From the NCBI GenBank assembly GCA_025356575.1, contig JANXSP010000099.1, positions 1-64,000 of the forward strand: DNA of 64,000 bases, written 5' to 3'. The notes beneath the pieces were generated by a model. It had not been told where the DNA came from. It searched no databases and was given only the letters and a program-made list of their open reading frames with translations. Of this stretch, positions 48,170 to 58,081 are shown piece by piece. Source of the stretch: Novosphingobium sp. GTDB lineage: Bacteria > Pseudomonadota > Alphaproteobacteria > Sphingomonadales > Sphingomonadaceae. The translations under genes were made by a program, and so were the position numbers. Each line of letters begins with the position of its first letter. The first letter of the stretch is position 1.

Positions 48170-48290
48170 TTTGCCGCCACGCCGGGACTTTTGTCAAGCG
48201 AAGCGGTGCTGGGAGCGGCGCGAATTTTGCCGGCGATGCCGGCGCGGCGGCCAGGAAGAACGAACCCCGCTCTGCCGGAAACCCGGCAAC

Positions 48291-48998
48291 CTAGTTGAGG
48301 ATGTTCACCGCGCGCGCCGCCACCAGCGCCAGCGTGAGCAGCGAAATGGCCGATTCCGCCATCATCAACATCTTGGCCCGGTCCGAAAGCGGCATGGTGT
48401 CGGTCGGCGAAAAGGCGGTGGCATTGGTGAACGAAAGATAGAGATAATCGGGAAAGCCGGGCGACCAGTCCTCGCATCCCTTGAGCGTCATCTGCGGAAA
48501 CAGGAAATCATCCTCGCCGACAGGGGTGATCCCTTTGGACGCCGGCCCCCCCCGATCGATGCTCCAATACCACAGCGCGAAGGCGATGACGTTGGTTGCC
48601 CAGATGTTGAGCGCGTCGAGCAGCAGCGTCTGTCCGGGCGCGCCGAGATGCCCGACGAGCAGCTGGCGCACCAGCAGCAGCAGCGACCCGAAGTTCATGA
48701 TCGTCACCAGCGCGGTCAGGAGCAAGGCCAGCCGGCGGATCCATCGCCGCTGCCGCGCGATCCGCTGCCAGTGATGATCTTCGGCGGCTTCGCGAACCAG
48801 CCCCTGGGTCCACGCCGTCGCAAACGACAGCGGCGCAAGCAGTGCGAATTCCAGCGCCGGAGCAAGCCATCGCGGCCCCAGGGTCAACTTGTTGATGATC
48901 AGGAGCTGCAGCGCCCCGATGACGACGACCGAGGCGCGCGCGAACCAGAAATCCAGCGCGTGCGTGTGAATGGCCTTGAGATGCGCGCTCATCGGCAT
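48291..48998 (-). CDS. integral membrane protein (DUF1345-like/ion-channel-like pore region)
   Basis: Helical segments; LYLSFTNATAFSPTDTMPLSDRAKMLMMAESAISLLTLALVAARAVNIL. Confidence 0.65.
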   Translation of the reverse strand: MPMSAHLKAIHTHALDFWFARASVVVIGALQLLIINKLTLGPRWLAPALEFALLAPLSFATAWTQGLVREAAEDHHWQRIARQRRWIRRLALLLTALVTIMNFGSLLLLVRQLLVGHLGAPGQTLLLDALNIWATNVIAFALWYWSIDRGGPASKGITPVGEDDFLFPQMTLKGCEDWSPGFPDYLYLSFTNATAFSPTDTMPLSDRAKMLMMAESAISLLTLALVAARAVNILN

Positions 48999-49144
48999 TC
49001 CAGTCCATTGTTCGGGCGCCCCACGACCGGGGCCCGCGTGTAGCCGATCCCCGGCAGCGCAACAAGCTGGGCCGCCAACTTTGCGCGGCGATGCGCGCCG
49101 GATATACCTGGGCCGGCGACACCGCGCAGCGAGGTAGGATGAGG

Positions 49145-49528
49145 ATGGCACGCAGCCGGACAAGAGTGTTCTTCGATGGCGGCTGCCGTCCCAACCCCGG
49201 ACGGATCGAAGTGGCGGTGGTGGTGGCGGGCGTAACGCATCTGTTCGACGATCTGGGACACGGCACGAATACGGACGCGGAGTGGATGGCGCTGATCCGC
49301 GCGGCGGAATTGGCCCGTTCGCTGGGACTGCGCGATGTGGAACTGGTCGGTGACGCTCTTGGGATAATTCGGGAAGCGAACTCCATCTTGCGCGAAGGTC
49401 ACGCGCGACCCGGCCACTCGAGCAGCTTTCTGAAAGCGACGCTTCGGGCCCCGCCGGCCAGGGTCCGCTGGGTCCGCCGCGCGCAGAATCTGGCGGGGAT
49501 CGCGCTGGCCGCGCGGCATCCCCGTTAG
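49145..49528 (+). CDS. RNase H-like protein
   Basis: TRVFFDGGCRPNPGRIEVAVVV...TNTDAEWMALIRAAELARSLGLRDVELVGDALGIIREAN. Confidence 0.7.
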   Translation: MARSRTRVFFDGGCRPNPGRIEVAVVVAGVTHLFDDLGHGTNTDAEWMALIRAAELARSLGLRDVELVGDALGIIREANSILREGHARPGHSSSFLKATLRAPPARVRWVRRAQNLAGIALAARHPR

Positions 49529-49627
49529 CGCTGCATCGGCAAAGCTCGCGGCCGTGGCGGTCGCGCCCGTTCGCCGCCAGCATTTGGCCTGCTGCCTGCC
49601 TCCGCATAAGGCGCTATAACCGGGCCC

Positions 49628-51067
49628 ATGTCCGTCCATCGTGGCCTCTTGCTCCTCGTCTTCCTGCTTCACGTAGCGGTGATGGTCCGAGCTTTGCTGG
49701 TCGAGGGCCGCGACCCTTACGCGCGCCTGGCGTGGGTGCTTGCGCTCGCGCTTTTCCCGATCGGCGGCGTCATCGGCTATGCGATGTTCGGCGAGCCGTG
49801 GATGTCGGGCCGGTTTCGGCGACAGGCCAACCGCGCGTACCGCCGCCTCGAAAACCTGCCGATTGCCGGCCCTTCCGAGGCGCCCTTGCGCGATCTGCCC
49901 GACCACTTCATCGGCCCGTTCCGGACATGCGAAAGGCTCAGTCAGTCCGCCGCGACCGATGGCAACGTGGTTGCGCTGATGGCCGATTCGGACGCGGCAA
50001 TCACCCAGCTGGTGGCCGATATCGAAGCCGCACACGATACCATCCACATCTCGTTCTACATCTGGCTGGACGACACCAACGGGCTGAAGGTCATCGACGC
50101 GGTGTGTGCTGCCGCGCGCCGCGGGATCACCTGCCGGATCGTTGCCGACGCGATCGGTTCGCGGGCGATGATCGGCTCGTCGCATTGGGCGGCCATGCAC
50201 CGGGCGGGGGCCAAACTCTGCGCTTCGCTGTCCGCTCCGCTTGGCTTCGGATCGATCGCGGCTCACCGTCTCGATCTGCGCAACCATCGCAAGATTGTCG
50301 TTATCGACAACATCATCACGTACTGCGGCAGTCAGAACTGTGCCGACCCCGCTTTTCTGATCAAGGCCCGCTTCGCCCCGTGGGTCGACATCATGCTTCG
50401 CTTGACCGGGCCGATCGCGGTCCAGAACCAGTTGATCTTCGCGAGCGCCTGGGCGGTCGAGACCGGCGAGGACCTGGCACCGTGGCTGCGGACGGTCACT
50501 TGCCCCCAGGGAGACGGCGATGTGCTCGCGGTCGCGTTCGGCACCGGACCGCTGTCGCCCAGGGGCGCGATGTCCGGAGCCTTCGTCAGCCTGCTTTACG
50601 CAGCCAAGCGCGCGGTCGTCATCTCGACACCGTATTTCGTACCCGATCCGCCGCTGTTCGCGGCAATCATCGCGTGCGCCCGGCGCGGCGTCGAAACCTC
50701 GCTGATCTTGCCGAAATCGAACGATTCCCGGGCTATCGGCGCAATCAGCCGCGCACTTTACCCTCAGATGATCGCCGCGGGGGTTCGCATCTTCGAGTAT
50801 TCGGGCGGCTTGCTGCATGCCAAGACGCTCGTGGCGGACGGCGAGGTTAGCCTGATCGGATCGGCCAACATGGACCGCCGCAGTCTGGAATTGAATTTCG
50901 AAAACAATATCCTGCTGCATTCCAAAGCGCTCGCTGCTCAGATCGGTGGGCGGCAAGCGGTTTACCTCGCGGCGTCGAACGAGATTACGAAAGACGAAAT
51001 TGCCGCTCAGTCGCTGGTTCGGGAGCTAGTCCAGAATGTGGTCGCCATGGCCAGCGCGATTTATTGA
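49628..51067 (+). CDS. cardiolipin synthase / phospholipase D family
   Basis: Two HKD-type motifs: HRLDLRNHRKIVVIDNIITYCGSQN and HAKTLVADGEVSLIGSANMDRRS. Confidence 0.92.
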   Translation: MSVHRGLLLLVFLLHVAVMVRALLVEGRDPYARLAWVLALALFPIGGVIGYAMFGEPWMSGRFRRQANRAYRRLENLPIAGPSEAPLRDLPDHFIGPFRTCERLSQSAATDGNVVALMADSDAAITQLVADIEAAHDTIHISFYIWLDDTNGLKVIDAVCAAARRGITCRIVADAIGSRAMIGSSHWAAMHRAGAKLCASLSAPLGFGSIAAHRLDLRNHRKIVVIDNIITYCGSQNCADPAFLIKARFAPWVDIMLRLTGPIAVQNQLIFASAWAVETGEDLAPWLRTVTCPQGDGDVLAVAFGTGPLSPRGAMSGAFVSLLYAAKRAVVISTPYFVPDPPLFAAIIACARRGVETSLILPKSNDSRAIGAISRALYPQMIAAGVRIFEYSGGLLHAKTLVADGEVSLIGSANMDRRSLELNFENNILLHSKALAAQIGGRQAVYLAASNEITKDEIAAQSLVRELVQNVVAMASAIY

Positions 51068-51163
51068 CCAAACCGCAATCCCGCGGTTCGCCCGGCGCGG
51101 GATGAGATCGAGGCGTGTGCAAAAGGCTGGCGTAATGCGGTGAGACTTGGCAGTCATGCTACC

Positions 51164-52225
51164 ATGGAAAAACGGTCGCCGCGGCGGACAGGTACCGGCG
51201 AAAACGTGCATTCCGCGGTAACCTCGTACGATGTCGCGCAGCTGGCCGGGGTTTCGCAATCGGCGGTTTCCCGGTGTTTCCGTCCTGGCTCGAGCATTGC
51301 CCCCAAAACCCGGCTGCGGGTCCTGGAAGCCGCGCAACAGCTTGGCTACGCGCCCAACGCGATGGCTTCGGGCCTGATCACCCGGCGCACCAATCTTGTT
51401 GCCGTGCTGATCTCCAACCTGACCAACCTTTATTATCCCGAAGTCCTGGCCGAAATTACCCGGCGCCTGTCCGATCACGGGATCCGCGTCCTGCTGTTCG
51501 CGCTGCCGGCCGAAAGCGAAGTCGACAGCGTGCTCGATCAGGTTTGGCGCTACCGGGTCGACGGTGCGATTGCGGCGCTGCGCCTGTCGCCCGACCAATT
51601 GCGGGATTTCGCGCGGCGGCGGGTGCCGGTGGTGCTCTATAACCGCTTTGGCGAAGGCGAGGCCGTGCCCAGCGTGTGCTGCGATTCAGTGGGCGGGGAG
51701 CGGCAACTGGTCGATCGCCTCATCGCCGCCGGACACAAGGCATTCGGGATCATCGCTGGACCCGACGATTCCTATGTCAGCCAGGAGCGCGTGCGCGGCG
51801 CCCGCGAGCGGCTCGAAGAACGTGGTCGGAGCGCGCTCGTCACCACCGGTTCGTTCGATTACAGCAGCGGCAACGCCGGGCTCCATGCGCTTATGGCGCA
51901 GTCGCAGGGGAAGCTCGACGCGCTGATCTGCGCCAACGACTTGATGGCGATCGGGGCGATCGACTGCGCGCGCAACGACTTCGCTCTTGTTGTTCCGGAC
52001 GATCTCTCGATCGTGGGGTTCGACGGGGTCGCCCCGGCGATGTGGTCGAGCTATCAGCTCTCGACCATCCGCCAGCCCGTGCGGCGGATGACCCAGGCGG
52101 CAGTCGACATGCTGCTCGAACGGATCGGCGATCCCGATCTGCCGCCGGAAGTCAGGACCTTTGCCGGTGCGCTTATCGAGGGCAGTTCGGCCCGGCTTGC
52201 GGCGCGGGCCGAACCTTTACCCTAG
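51164..52225 (+). CDS. LacI-family transcriptional regulator
   Basis: SYDVAQLAGVSQSAVSRCFRPGSSIAPKTRLRVLEAAQQLGYAPNAMASGL HTH plus periplasmic-binding-like effector domain. Upstream in-frame start at 51140 also possible. Confidence 0.92.
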   Translation: MEKRSPRRTGTGENVHSAVTSYDVAQLAGVSQSAVSRCFRPGSSIAPKTRLRVLEAAQQLGYAPNAMASGLITRRTNLVAVLISNLTNLYYPEVLAEITRRLSDHGIRVLLFALPAESEVDSVLDQVWRYRVDGAIAALRLSPDQLRDFARRRVPVVLYNRFGEGEAVPSVCCDSVGGERQLVDRLIAAGHKAFGIIAGPDDSYVSQERVRGARERLEERGRSALVTTGSFDYSSGNAGLHALMAQSQGKLDALICANDLMAIGAIDCARNDFALVVPDDLSIVGFDGVAPAMWSSYQLSTIRQPVRRMTQAAVDMLLERIGDPDLPPEVRTFAGALIEGSSARLAARAEPLP

Positions 52226-54888
52226 AACTTGACGCTGCCGCGGACCCCGAACAACCGCGGCGGGGCATAGCTCGCCTGGAGGTTGTTGCCGCCGCCATAG
52301 ACGAAGCGCGTCGCAGTCGCCTTGTTGGTGACGTTGGTGACGAAGCCTTGGATCGAGAATCTATCGTTATAGTCCCACGTCAGGCGCAGATCGAGCTTGG
52401 CGAAAGCGGACTGGCGATCGAGAATCGAATTGATCGGCTGCCCGTAAAACGCGCCCGAAAAGCTGACCTGGGCATAAGGGGTCAGATGCCCGGCGCTGCC
52501 CAGGTCGATCGCGTATTCGATCGCGACGGCACCCGAATAATCGGGCGAATGGGCAATCTTGTTGCCCGACAGGTCGCATCCATACGCGGCACCGGGCTGG
52601 CCGACGCCGCCGGTACCCGGGATCAGCCCGCAGTTGTACCCCACCGCGAAGATGCGGCGCTGGCCCGCAGGCGCGATCGTCACGCCGTTGACCAAGGTCG
52701 GGGTGAGCGCGGTGGCATCGGGGATCAGGATCGAGGTGCCAAACGGCGCGGCAACCTGATCGTACTTGGTGTAGCGGGCATTGAGATAGGCGAAGCTGGC
52801 GTTGATCGTCAGCGCGCTGACCGGGCGCCAGATCGCCTCCAGCTCGGCCCCGTATGAACGCGCCTTGCCGCTGTTCTCGATGATCGAGAGCGTCGTGTTG
52901 CCGACCGGAATCTGGCGCTGTTCCTGGAGATTGTTGTAGCGGTTGTAGAACGCCGCCAGGTTGATCTGCACGGTGTTGTCGGCAAACCGGTTCTTCGATC
53001 CGATCTCGAACGCGGTCACCGTCTGCGGGGTGAAAGTACCGCGGCCCAGCGCCAGCGCGGCTTGACTGCCATTGAACCCGCCCGAGCTGAACCCGGTGGA
53101 AGCCGAAGCATAGAGCAGGTTGGTCGGGGTTGCCTGATAATCCGCGCCGAGCCGCCAGGTGACGCGCTCGAACGTCGCAGTCGGGAAGGTCGCGCCGTTG
53201 AACCGGGTCGGGATGTTGTCCAGGCAGCGGAAGCCGGCCACGGGCAGCGGGATCGACGTGTAGGTGCAGTTGGTCGCCGCGCCTTGGACCCCGAACGAAT
53301 AATCGGGCACCGGCCCGGTCGCGAAGGTTATCGCGGTCCCATCGGGTACACCGCCGGCAAGCGGCAAGATCGCATCGGCGTTGGCGAACTGATAGTCCTT
53401 GCGATCGCGTGTCCAGCGAATGCCGCCGGTCAGCTTGAATTGCTCGGTAAGCGCGTACGTCGCCTGCGCATACGCCGCTATCGAAACGGTTTTCCCGCGG
53501 TTCTGCGAATAGAACCCGCCCGCCCGGGGGCGCGTGATATTGGGGGTCACGTTGCGCACGATCTGGTCGAACTGCTGGTTGATGAACACATCGCGAAGCT
53601 GATCGTGGAAGTAATAGCCGCCGATCACGTACTGCAGTGGCCCGGGCTGCGACGAAAGCAGTTGCAGTTCCTGCGTGAACGTCTTGGCGGCGGAGAACTG
53701 GTAATCCGCGCCGATCTGGTTGCCCGAAAAGTCGGTATCCTGGGTACGGGTGGTGGCGAAATCGTTGTACCCGGTGATCGATTTGAGCGTCACGGGCCCT
53801 AAATCGTAGGCCAGATTGGCGGCAAACCCATAGTTCTTCAGCGCCAGCGTGCCGCGATAGTCGTTGTCGATATGGTACGGATCGCCCGCTGCATAAATCG
53901 GCACGCCGGCGTCGATCGTCAGGGGCGAATCGACGATTCCGTCGCGGTTTCCCGCCCGGGTGTTGAGGATCACCGGGGTCGCGTTGAACAGCGCGGTGTT
54001 GGTCGGGACATAGACATAACTGCCGACCAGCTTGTAGCCGAAGGCCGACCCGCCGATGCCGCCGCGCGCCGAATAATCGAACTTGAGCGTCGCGGTGAAG
54101 TCGCTGCTTGGCTTGAAGGTGATCGCGGCCCGGGCATAGGTATCGTCGTTATCGAACAGGTTGCCGCCCGCCGGATTGATGTTCTTGACGTAGCCGTTGG
54201 ACTTTTCGTAGCCGCCCGCAAACCGCACGGCGACGGTCTCGCTCAGCGGAACGTTGACATAGCCGGTCACGCGGATCTGGTTGTTCGAACCGACGGTGAC
54301 GTCGCCCCCGCCCAGCATCCGGTCCATCTTTGGCGCCGCGGTGACGACCGAGATGTTGCCGCCGAAGGTATTGCGCCCGTACAACGTCCCTTGCGGGCCG
54401 CGCTGGATTTCCACCCGCTCTAGGTCGACGAAACCAAGCGTCCCTTGCGAAGCGCGCGACTGGTAAATGCCATCGACGAAGAAGCCGATCGTGGTGTCGG
54501 CGTTGATCCCGACGTTTTCCGTGCGAACCCCGCGGATCGCCGGACGGGCATCGGTGCCCGAGCGGCCGAAGGTGAAGCCGGGAACCAGGCCCTCGAGCCG
54601 AGAAATATCGGTCAGGCCCTTCTTGGCGATTTCGGCCGAGTTGAATGCCGAAACCGAAATCGGGACGGTCTGGAGGTTTTCTTCGCGGCGCTGGGCAGTG
54701 ACGACGATGTCCGCGATCCCGGACGCTGGCTCAGCCTCGGGGTCGGTGCTTGCGGTTGCGGTTGTGGTTGCCGCGGCGCTTGCCGCCGGCACGGTCTGCG
54801 CAAAGGTCGGGGTGGAGCACATGGCCAGTGCCAGTGCGCCGAACGAAACTTGCGCCGCGCGCTGCTTGGCGAAACCGTATACCCTCAT
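52222..54888 (-). CDS. TonB-dependent outer-membrane receptor
   Basis: Signal-like N-terminus, IADIVVTAQRREENLQTVPISVSAFNSAEI, YGRNTFGGNISVVTAAPKM, C-terminal RLFGVRGSVKF. Start placed at MRVYGFAKQ. Confidence 0.95.
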   Translation of the reverse strand: MRVYGFAKQRAAQVSFGALALAMCSTPTFAQTVPAASAAATTTATASTDPEAEPASGIADIVVTAQRREENLQTVPISVSAFNSAEIAKKGLTDISRLEGLVPGFTFGRSGTDARPAIRGVRTENVGINADTTIGFFVDGIYQSRASQGTLGFVDLERVEIQRGPQGTLYGRNTFGGNISVVTAAPKMDRMLGGGDVTVGSNNQIRVTGYVNVPLSETVAVRFAGGYEKSNGYVKNINPAGGNLFDNDDTYARAAITFKPSSDFTATLKFDYSARGGIGGSAFGYKLVGSYVYVPTNTALFNATPVILNTRAGNRDGIVDSPLTIDAGVPIYAAGDPYHIDNDYRGTLALKNYGFAANLAYDLGPVTLKSITGYNDFATTRTQDTDFSGNQIGADYQFSAAKTFTQELQLLSSQPGPLQYVIGGYYFHDQLRDVFINQQFDQIVRNVTPNITRPRAGGFYSQNRGKTVSIAAYAQATYALTEQFKLTGGIRWTRDRKDYQFANADAILPLAGGVPDGTAITFATGPVPDYSFGVQGAATNCTYTSIPLPVAGFRCLDNIPTRFNGATFPTATFERVTWRLGADYQATPTNLLYASASTGFSSGGFNGSQAALALGRGTFTPQTVTAFEIGSKNRFADNTVQINLAAFYNRYNNLQEQRQIPVGNTTLSIIENSGKARSYGAELEAIWRPVSALTINASFAYLNARYTKYDQVAAPFGTSILIPDATALTPTLVNGVTIAPAGQRRIFAVGYNCGLIPGTGGVGQPGAAYGCDLSGNKIAHSPDYSGAVAIEYAIDLGSAGHLTPYAQVSFSGAFYGQPINSILDRQSAFAKLDLRLTWDYNDRFSIQGFVTNVTNKATATRFVYGGGNNLQASYAPPRLFGVRGSVKF

Positions 54889-54942
54889 GTCCAGCCCCTT
54901 GTTGGATGCATTGACGGGCAGCTTATAGGTCGGATTTCGGTT

Positions 54943-54962
54943 TTGCAATCGCAGTCAAAAAT
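54943..54962. promoter_or_regulatory. candidate shared element 2, TTTTGCAATCGCAGTCAAAA
   Basis: Upstream of the TonB receptor; 17/20 identical to 60955-60974; imperfect dyad TTTTG-N10-CAAAA centred on CG. Confidence 0.55.
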
Positions 54963-55070
54963 AATCCAGCGATGTGACATTAATACGATTCGCGGTGGTG
55001 TCTGAAGCTTCGCCGTGCCCCGTTTTGCGCCAATATACCACCCCGCTTGCTTTTGCATCCGGCAGCATTC

Positions 55071-56342
55071 ATGTTCGTTTCGCAACACGCCGTGTCGGAG
55101 AAACCCATCGCTAGTTCAGCCAAGCCTTGGATCAACGCCGCCGATCTTTCGGCCACGCGTCGCTATGCTGCGCTAGCGTTCCTGCTTGTCGCTTATTTTT
55201 GCTACGCGTGGTCGTGGAATACCGTCGACATCTTGCGCCCGTACATCAAGGACAGCCTGCATCTCACGCTGACCCAGTCGGGATCGCTCTATTCGCTCCA
55301 GGCGATCGGGGCGATTGCGGGTGCGGTCGTCATGGGCCAGATCGCGGACAAGATCGGGCGGCGCAACGCGCTCAGCATATCGATGCTTGGCTATGGTTCG
55401 GGAATCCTCGCCGCGCTGCTGGTCCACGATTATACGCAGTTGATTTTCCAGCGGATTTACCTCGGATTCTTCATGGGCTCGATGTTCCCGATTGCGGTGG
55501 GGATCTACTCCGGGCTGTTCGCGCGCGATGTCCGGGGACTTATCGCGGGGATCGTACTGGGCACGTACAACGTCGCGGTGGCGGTGCTCGGATTCATGTC
55601 CGCCGCGGTGTTCCGCGCGGGGTACGACTGGACGGTGCTGCTCTACATTGGCGTCGTTCCGGTTGCGATGGCACTGTTCGCACCGCTGGCCATTCCCGAC
55701 GACCGTATCCTGATTCCGATGGACGGGATCGCCGATGGCCAGACGGTGGCCAAGGCCAGGCTCCCCATTGCCGAGCTGTTCGCACCCGGGGTCGCCCGCC
55801 AGACGATCCTGCTGGCGACGATGACGGGCCTCAACTTCTTTGCGTACCAGGCGTTCACTGGCTGGGCGACGACCTACCTCAAGACGGTGCGCCTGATCCC
55901 CGATACCGTGATCGGCGATGTGCTCGGCTGGCAGTTCATCGGCGCCGCAATCGGCGGGCTCGGCTGGGGCTGGATCAGCGACCGGCTCGGCCGCCGCGCC
56001 GCGGCATGGGGCTTTGTCGCCGCTGCCGCGATCATCCCGATCTATCTGTTCGTACCGATGGGCGTCCGCCTGCTCGAGCTCACCGGGTTCGTCTACGGTG
56101 TGATGCTGTCGTGCAGCGCGATCTGGGGACCGTGGTTGTCCGAGCTCTACCCGCCCCACTTGCGCTCGACCGCCGCGTCGATCTTCAACTGGGGCCGGGT
56201 CATCAGCATGACCGCTCCGCTGATTACCGCGCCGCTGGCCGAAGCGGTCGGGCTGGCGCCGGTGATGTGCCTCGCGTCGGTCAGTTTCGTTGCCGCGGCA
56301 GTGATCTGGCTGAGCTTGCCCGAAACGCTCAAGCGGGCATAG
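55071..56342 (+). CDS. MFS transporter
   Basis: Twelve-helix-type profile; GQIADKIGRRNALSISMLGYGSG, GWISDRLGRRAAAWGF. Confidence 0.9.
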   Translation: MFVSQHAVSEKPIASSAKPWINAADLSATRRYAALAFLLVAYFCYAWSWNTVDILRPYIKDSLHLTLTQSGSLYSLQAIGAIAGAVVMGQIADKIGRRNALSISMLGYGSGILAALLVHDYTQLIFQRIYLGFFMGSMFPIAVGIYSGLFARDVRGLIAGIVLGTYNVAVAVLGFMSAAVFRAGYDWTVLLYIGVVPVAMALFAPLAIPDDRILIPMDGIADGQTVAKARLPIAELFAPGVARQTILLATMTGLNFFAYQAFTGWATTYLKTVRLIPDTVIGDVLGWQFIGAAIGGLGWGWISDRLGRRAAAWGFVAAAAIIPIYLFVPMGVRLLELTGFVYGVMLSCSAIWGPWLSELYPPHLRSTAASIFNWGRVISMTAPLITAPLAEAVGLAPVMCLASVSFVAAAVIWLSLPETLKRA

Positions 56343-56344
56343 CG

Positions 56345-57415
56345 ATGCGGTGGGACGATCTGCCCGAGGTCCGCTCGCCGGCCGGACGCACCCTCTCCGA
56401 TTTGCTCGAGGAAGGCCCGCCGCGGCAGGATTTGCCGGGCTACGATCCGGTCTACCGCGATTTCGTCGACTACATCATCCGCTGCACCCACCGGATCTGG
56501 GAGCAGAAGAACGTCGGGCTATGCCGCACGCACTATAGCGATGACTGCGCTATCCACACGCTGGCCGGGCCGGTCAGCGGGGTCGAGGCAGTCGTCCAGA
56601 ACACGATTACGACGCTGGCGGCGACCCCGGACCGGCTGCTGATCGGCGAAGACGTGATCTGGTCGGACGACGGCGCCGCCGGGCTTTACAGCTCGCATCG
56701 GATCGTCAGCCGGTCGACCCATATGGGCGACGATCCATTACTCGGCGGCGCGACGATGATACCCAACGGGGTGATGACGATCGCCGATTGCCTTTGCCGC
56801 GAAAACCGGATCGTCGAGGAATGGCTGGTCCGCGACAACCTGCGCGGCGTGCTCCAGGTAGGCGGCGATCCGTGGGCGGTGGCGCGGGCGCAGGCCGAGA
56901 CCGACCGCACCGGCGATCAGACGCGGCATGCGTGGCGCAACCAGGCGATTGCTGCGGTCCGCGGTGAGGCCGATGTCGCAATTCCCGAAGGCCATCCCGC
57001 GGCTGCGCCCGTCGCCATGCTGATCGCGACATTGCGCGGCGACCGTTACGGCGACGGTGCCGAGGCGCTGTCGCCCGCGTGCGAAGTCCGCTGGCCGAGC
57101 GGCCGCCGCGGGTTCGGACGCGGATACTGGATCGGCTGCCTGACGCAGATCCGCAGCGCTTTGCATGACCCGGTCTTTCGCGCCGAACATGTCGCTGCGC
57201 GCCCGCTGCCCGGCGGCGACATCGCGGTGGCGGTGCGCTGGTCGCTGGCGGGCAGACACCGCGGCGACGGACTTTGGGGCGCTGCCAGTGGGCGTGAAAT
57301 CATGATCATGGCGGTTTCGCACTACCGGCTGCGCGGCGGGTCGATTGTCGAGGACGTGACCGTGTTCGATGAACTCGCGGTCCTGCGCCAGATCGCCGGA
57401 GGCCTGGGCGCATGA
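56345..57415 (+). CDS. SnoaL/NTF2-like protein
   Basis: HRIWEQKNVGLCRTHYSDDCAIHTLAGPVSGVEAVVQNTITTLAATPDRLLIGEDVIW plus a second similar half. Confidence 0.65.
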   Translation: MRWDDLPEVRSPAGRTLSDLLEEGPPRQDLPGYDPVYRDFVDYIIRCTHRIWEQKNVGLCRTHYSDDCAIHTLAGPVSGVEAVVQNTITTLAATPDRLLIGEDVIWSDDGAAGLYSSHRIVSRSTHMGDDPLLGGATMIPNGVMTIADCLCRENRIVEEWLVRDNLRGVLQVGGDPWAVARAQAETDRTGDQTRHAWRNQAIAAVRGEADVAIPEGHPAAAPVAMLIATLRGDRYGDGAEALSPACEVRWPSGRRGFGRGYWIGCLTQIRSALHDPVFRAEHVAARPLPGGDIAVAVRWSLAGRHRGDGLWGAASGREIMIMAVSHYRLRGGSIVEDVTVFDELAVLRQIAGGLGA

Positions 57416-58059
57416 GCGCGGGCGTGGCACTGCGCCAACTGGCACGCGGCGAGCGCCCGGGCGAGGCGCTGCTCCATACCGCGCGGCTCGAAGCGCTGGG
57501 CGCCGAATATTACGGCGAGGAGGCGATCCTCGCCAGCTTCCGCGGTGATCCGCTCGACCTGGGGGCCGGCGCGGTGCTGCTCGAAGCCCCTGGCTTTTGT
57601 TTCGTGATCGACGGGCAAACCGCGCTGTTTGCCGAGTTGACGGGTAACTACATCGCGCGGCTGTGGCGTTTGGGCAGCGGCGCGCCGGGCGCAGCAGAAA
57701 CCGCCGTGGCGGTCGCGTTCGACCCCGATCTGAGCCAGTCACGCGGCGCGGTGATGTTCGCCCCCTGCGATCACCCGGCGCTGGCCGGAGACGCTGCCGA
57801 ACGCGTGGTCGCTGCGGCCACCGCGCTGACCTGCGATCCCGCGCTGCGCACGCGCGTTTTCGTGATCCGCGCGTTCGGCGACAGCAAACAGGGGGCTGCG
57901 CTCTACGCCGTCTACCGGCTGGGGGGCAGTGGACCGCTGAAGTCCGGTTTCGCCATGGCCTTGAGTTGGTGGACGCCCGCCGGCGACGGCACGATCCGCG
58001 ATCGTGCGGGCGAAGCCGCGGTCGCCGTGCGGGTCTGGACCCCGCGCGTCGGAGCGTGA
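57412..58059 (+). CDS. hypothetical protein
   Basis: 215-aa ORF, 4-bp overlap with upstream gene; operonic position. Confidence 0.55.
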   Translation: MSAGVALRQLARGERPGEALLHTARLEALGAEYYGEEAILASFRGDPLDLGAGAVLLEAPGFCFVIDGQTALFAELTGNYIARLWRLGSGAPGAAETAVAVAFDPDLSQSRGAVMFAPCDHPALAGDAAERVVAAATALTCDPALRTRVFVIRAFGDSKQGAALYAVYRLGGSGPLKSGFAMALSWWTPAGDGTIRDRAGEAAVAVRVWTPRVGA

Positions 58060-58081
58060 TTTTTATCGAGGACCTTGCTGA

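Noticed and set aside
51143-51165. GACTTGGCAGTCATG near the LacI-type gene as a third copy of element 2
   Set aside because: Only the GCAGTCA heptamer is shared; similarity to the 20-mer is too weak.
55127-56344. N-terminal extension of the 55127..57415 ORF
   Set aside because: Out-of-frame shadow of the MFS gene; the credible protein begins at 56345.
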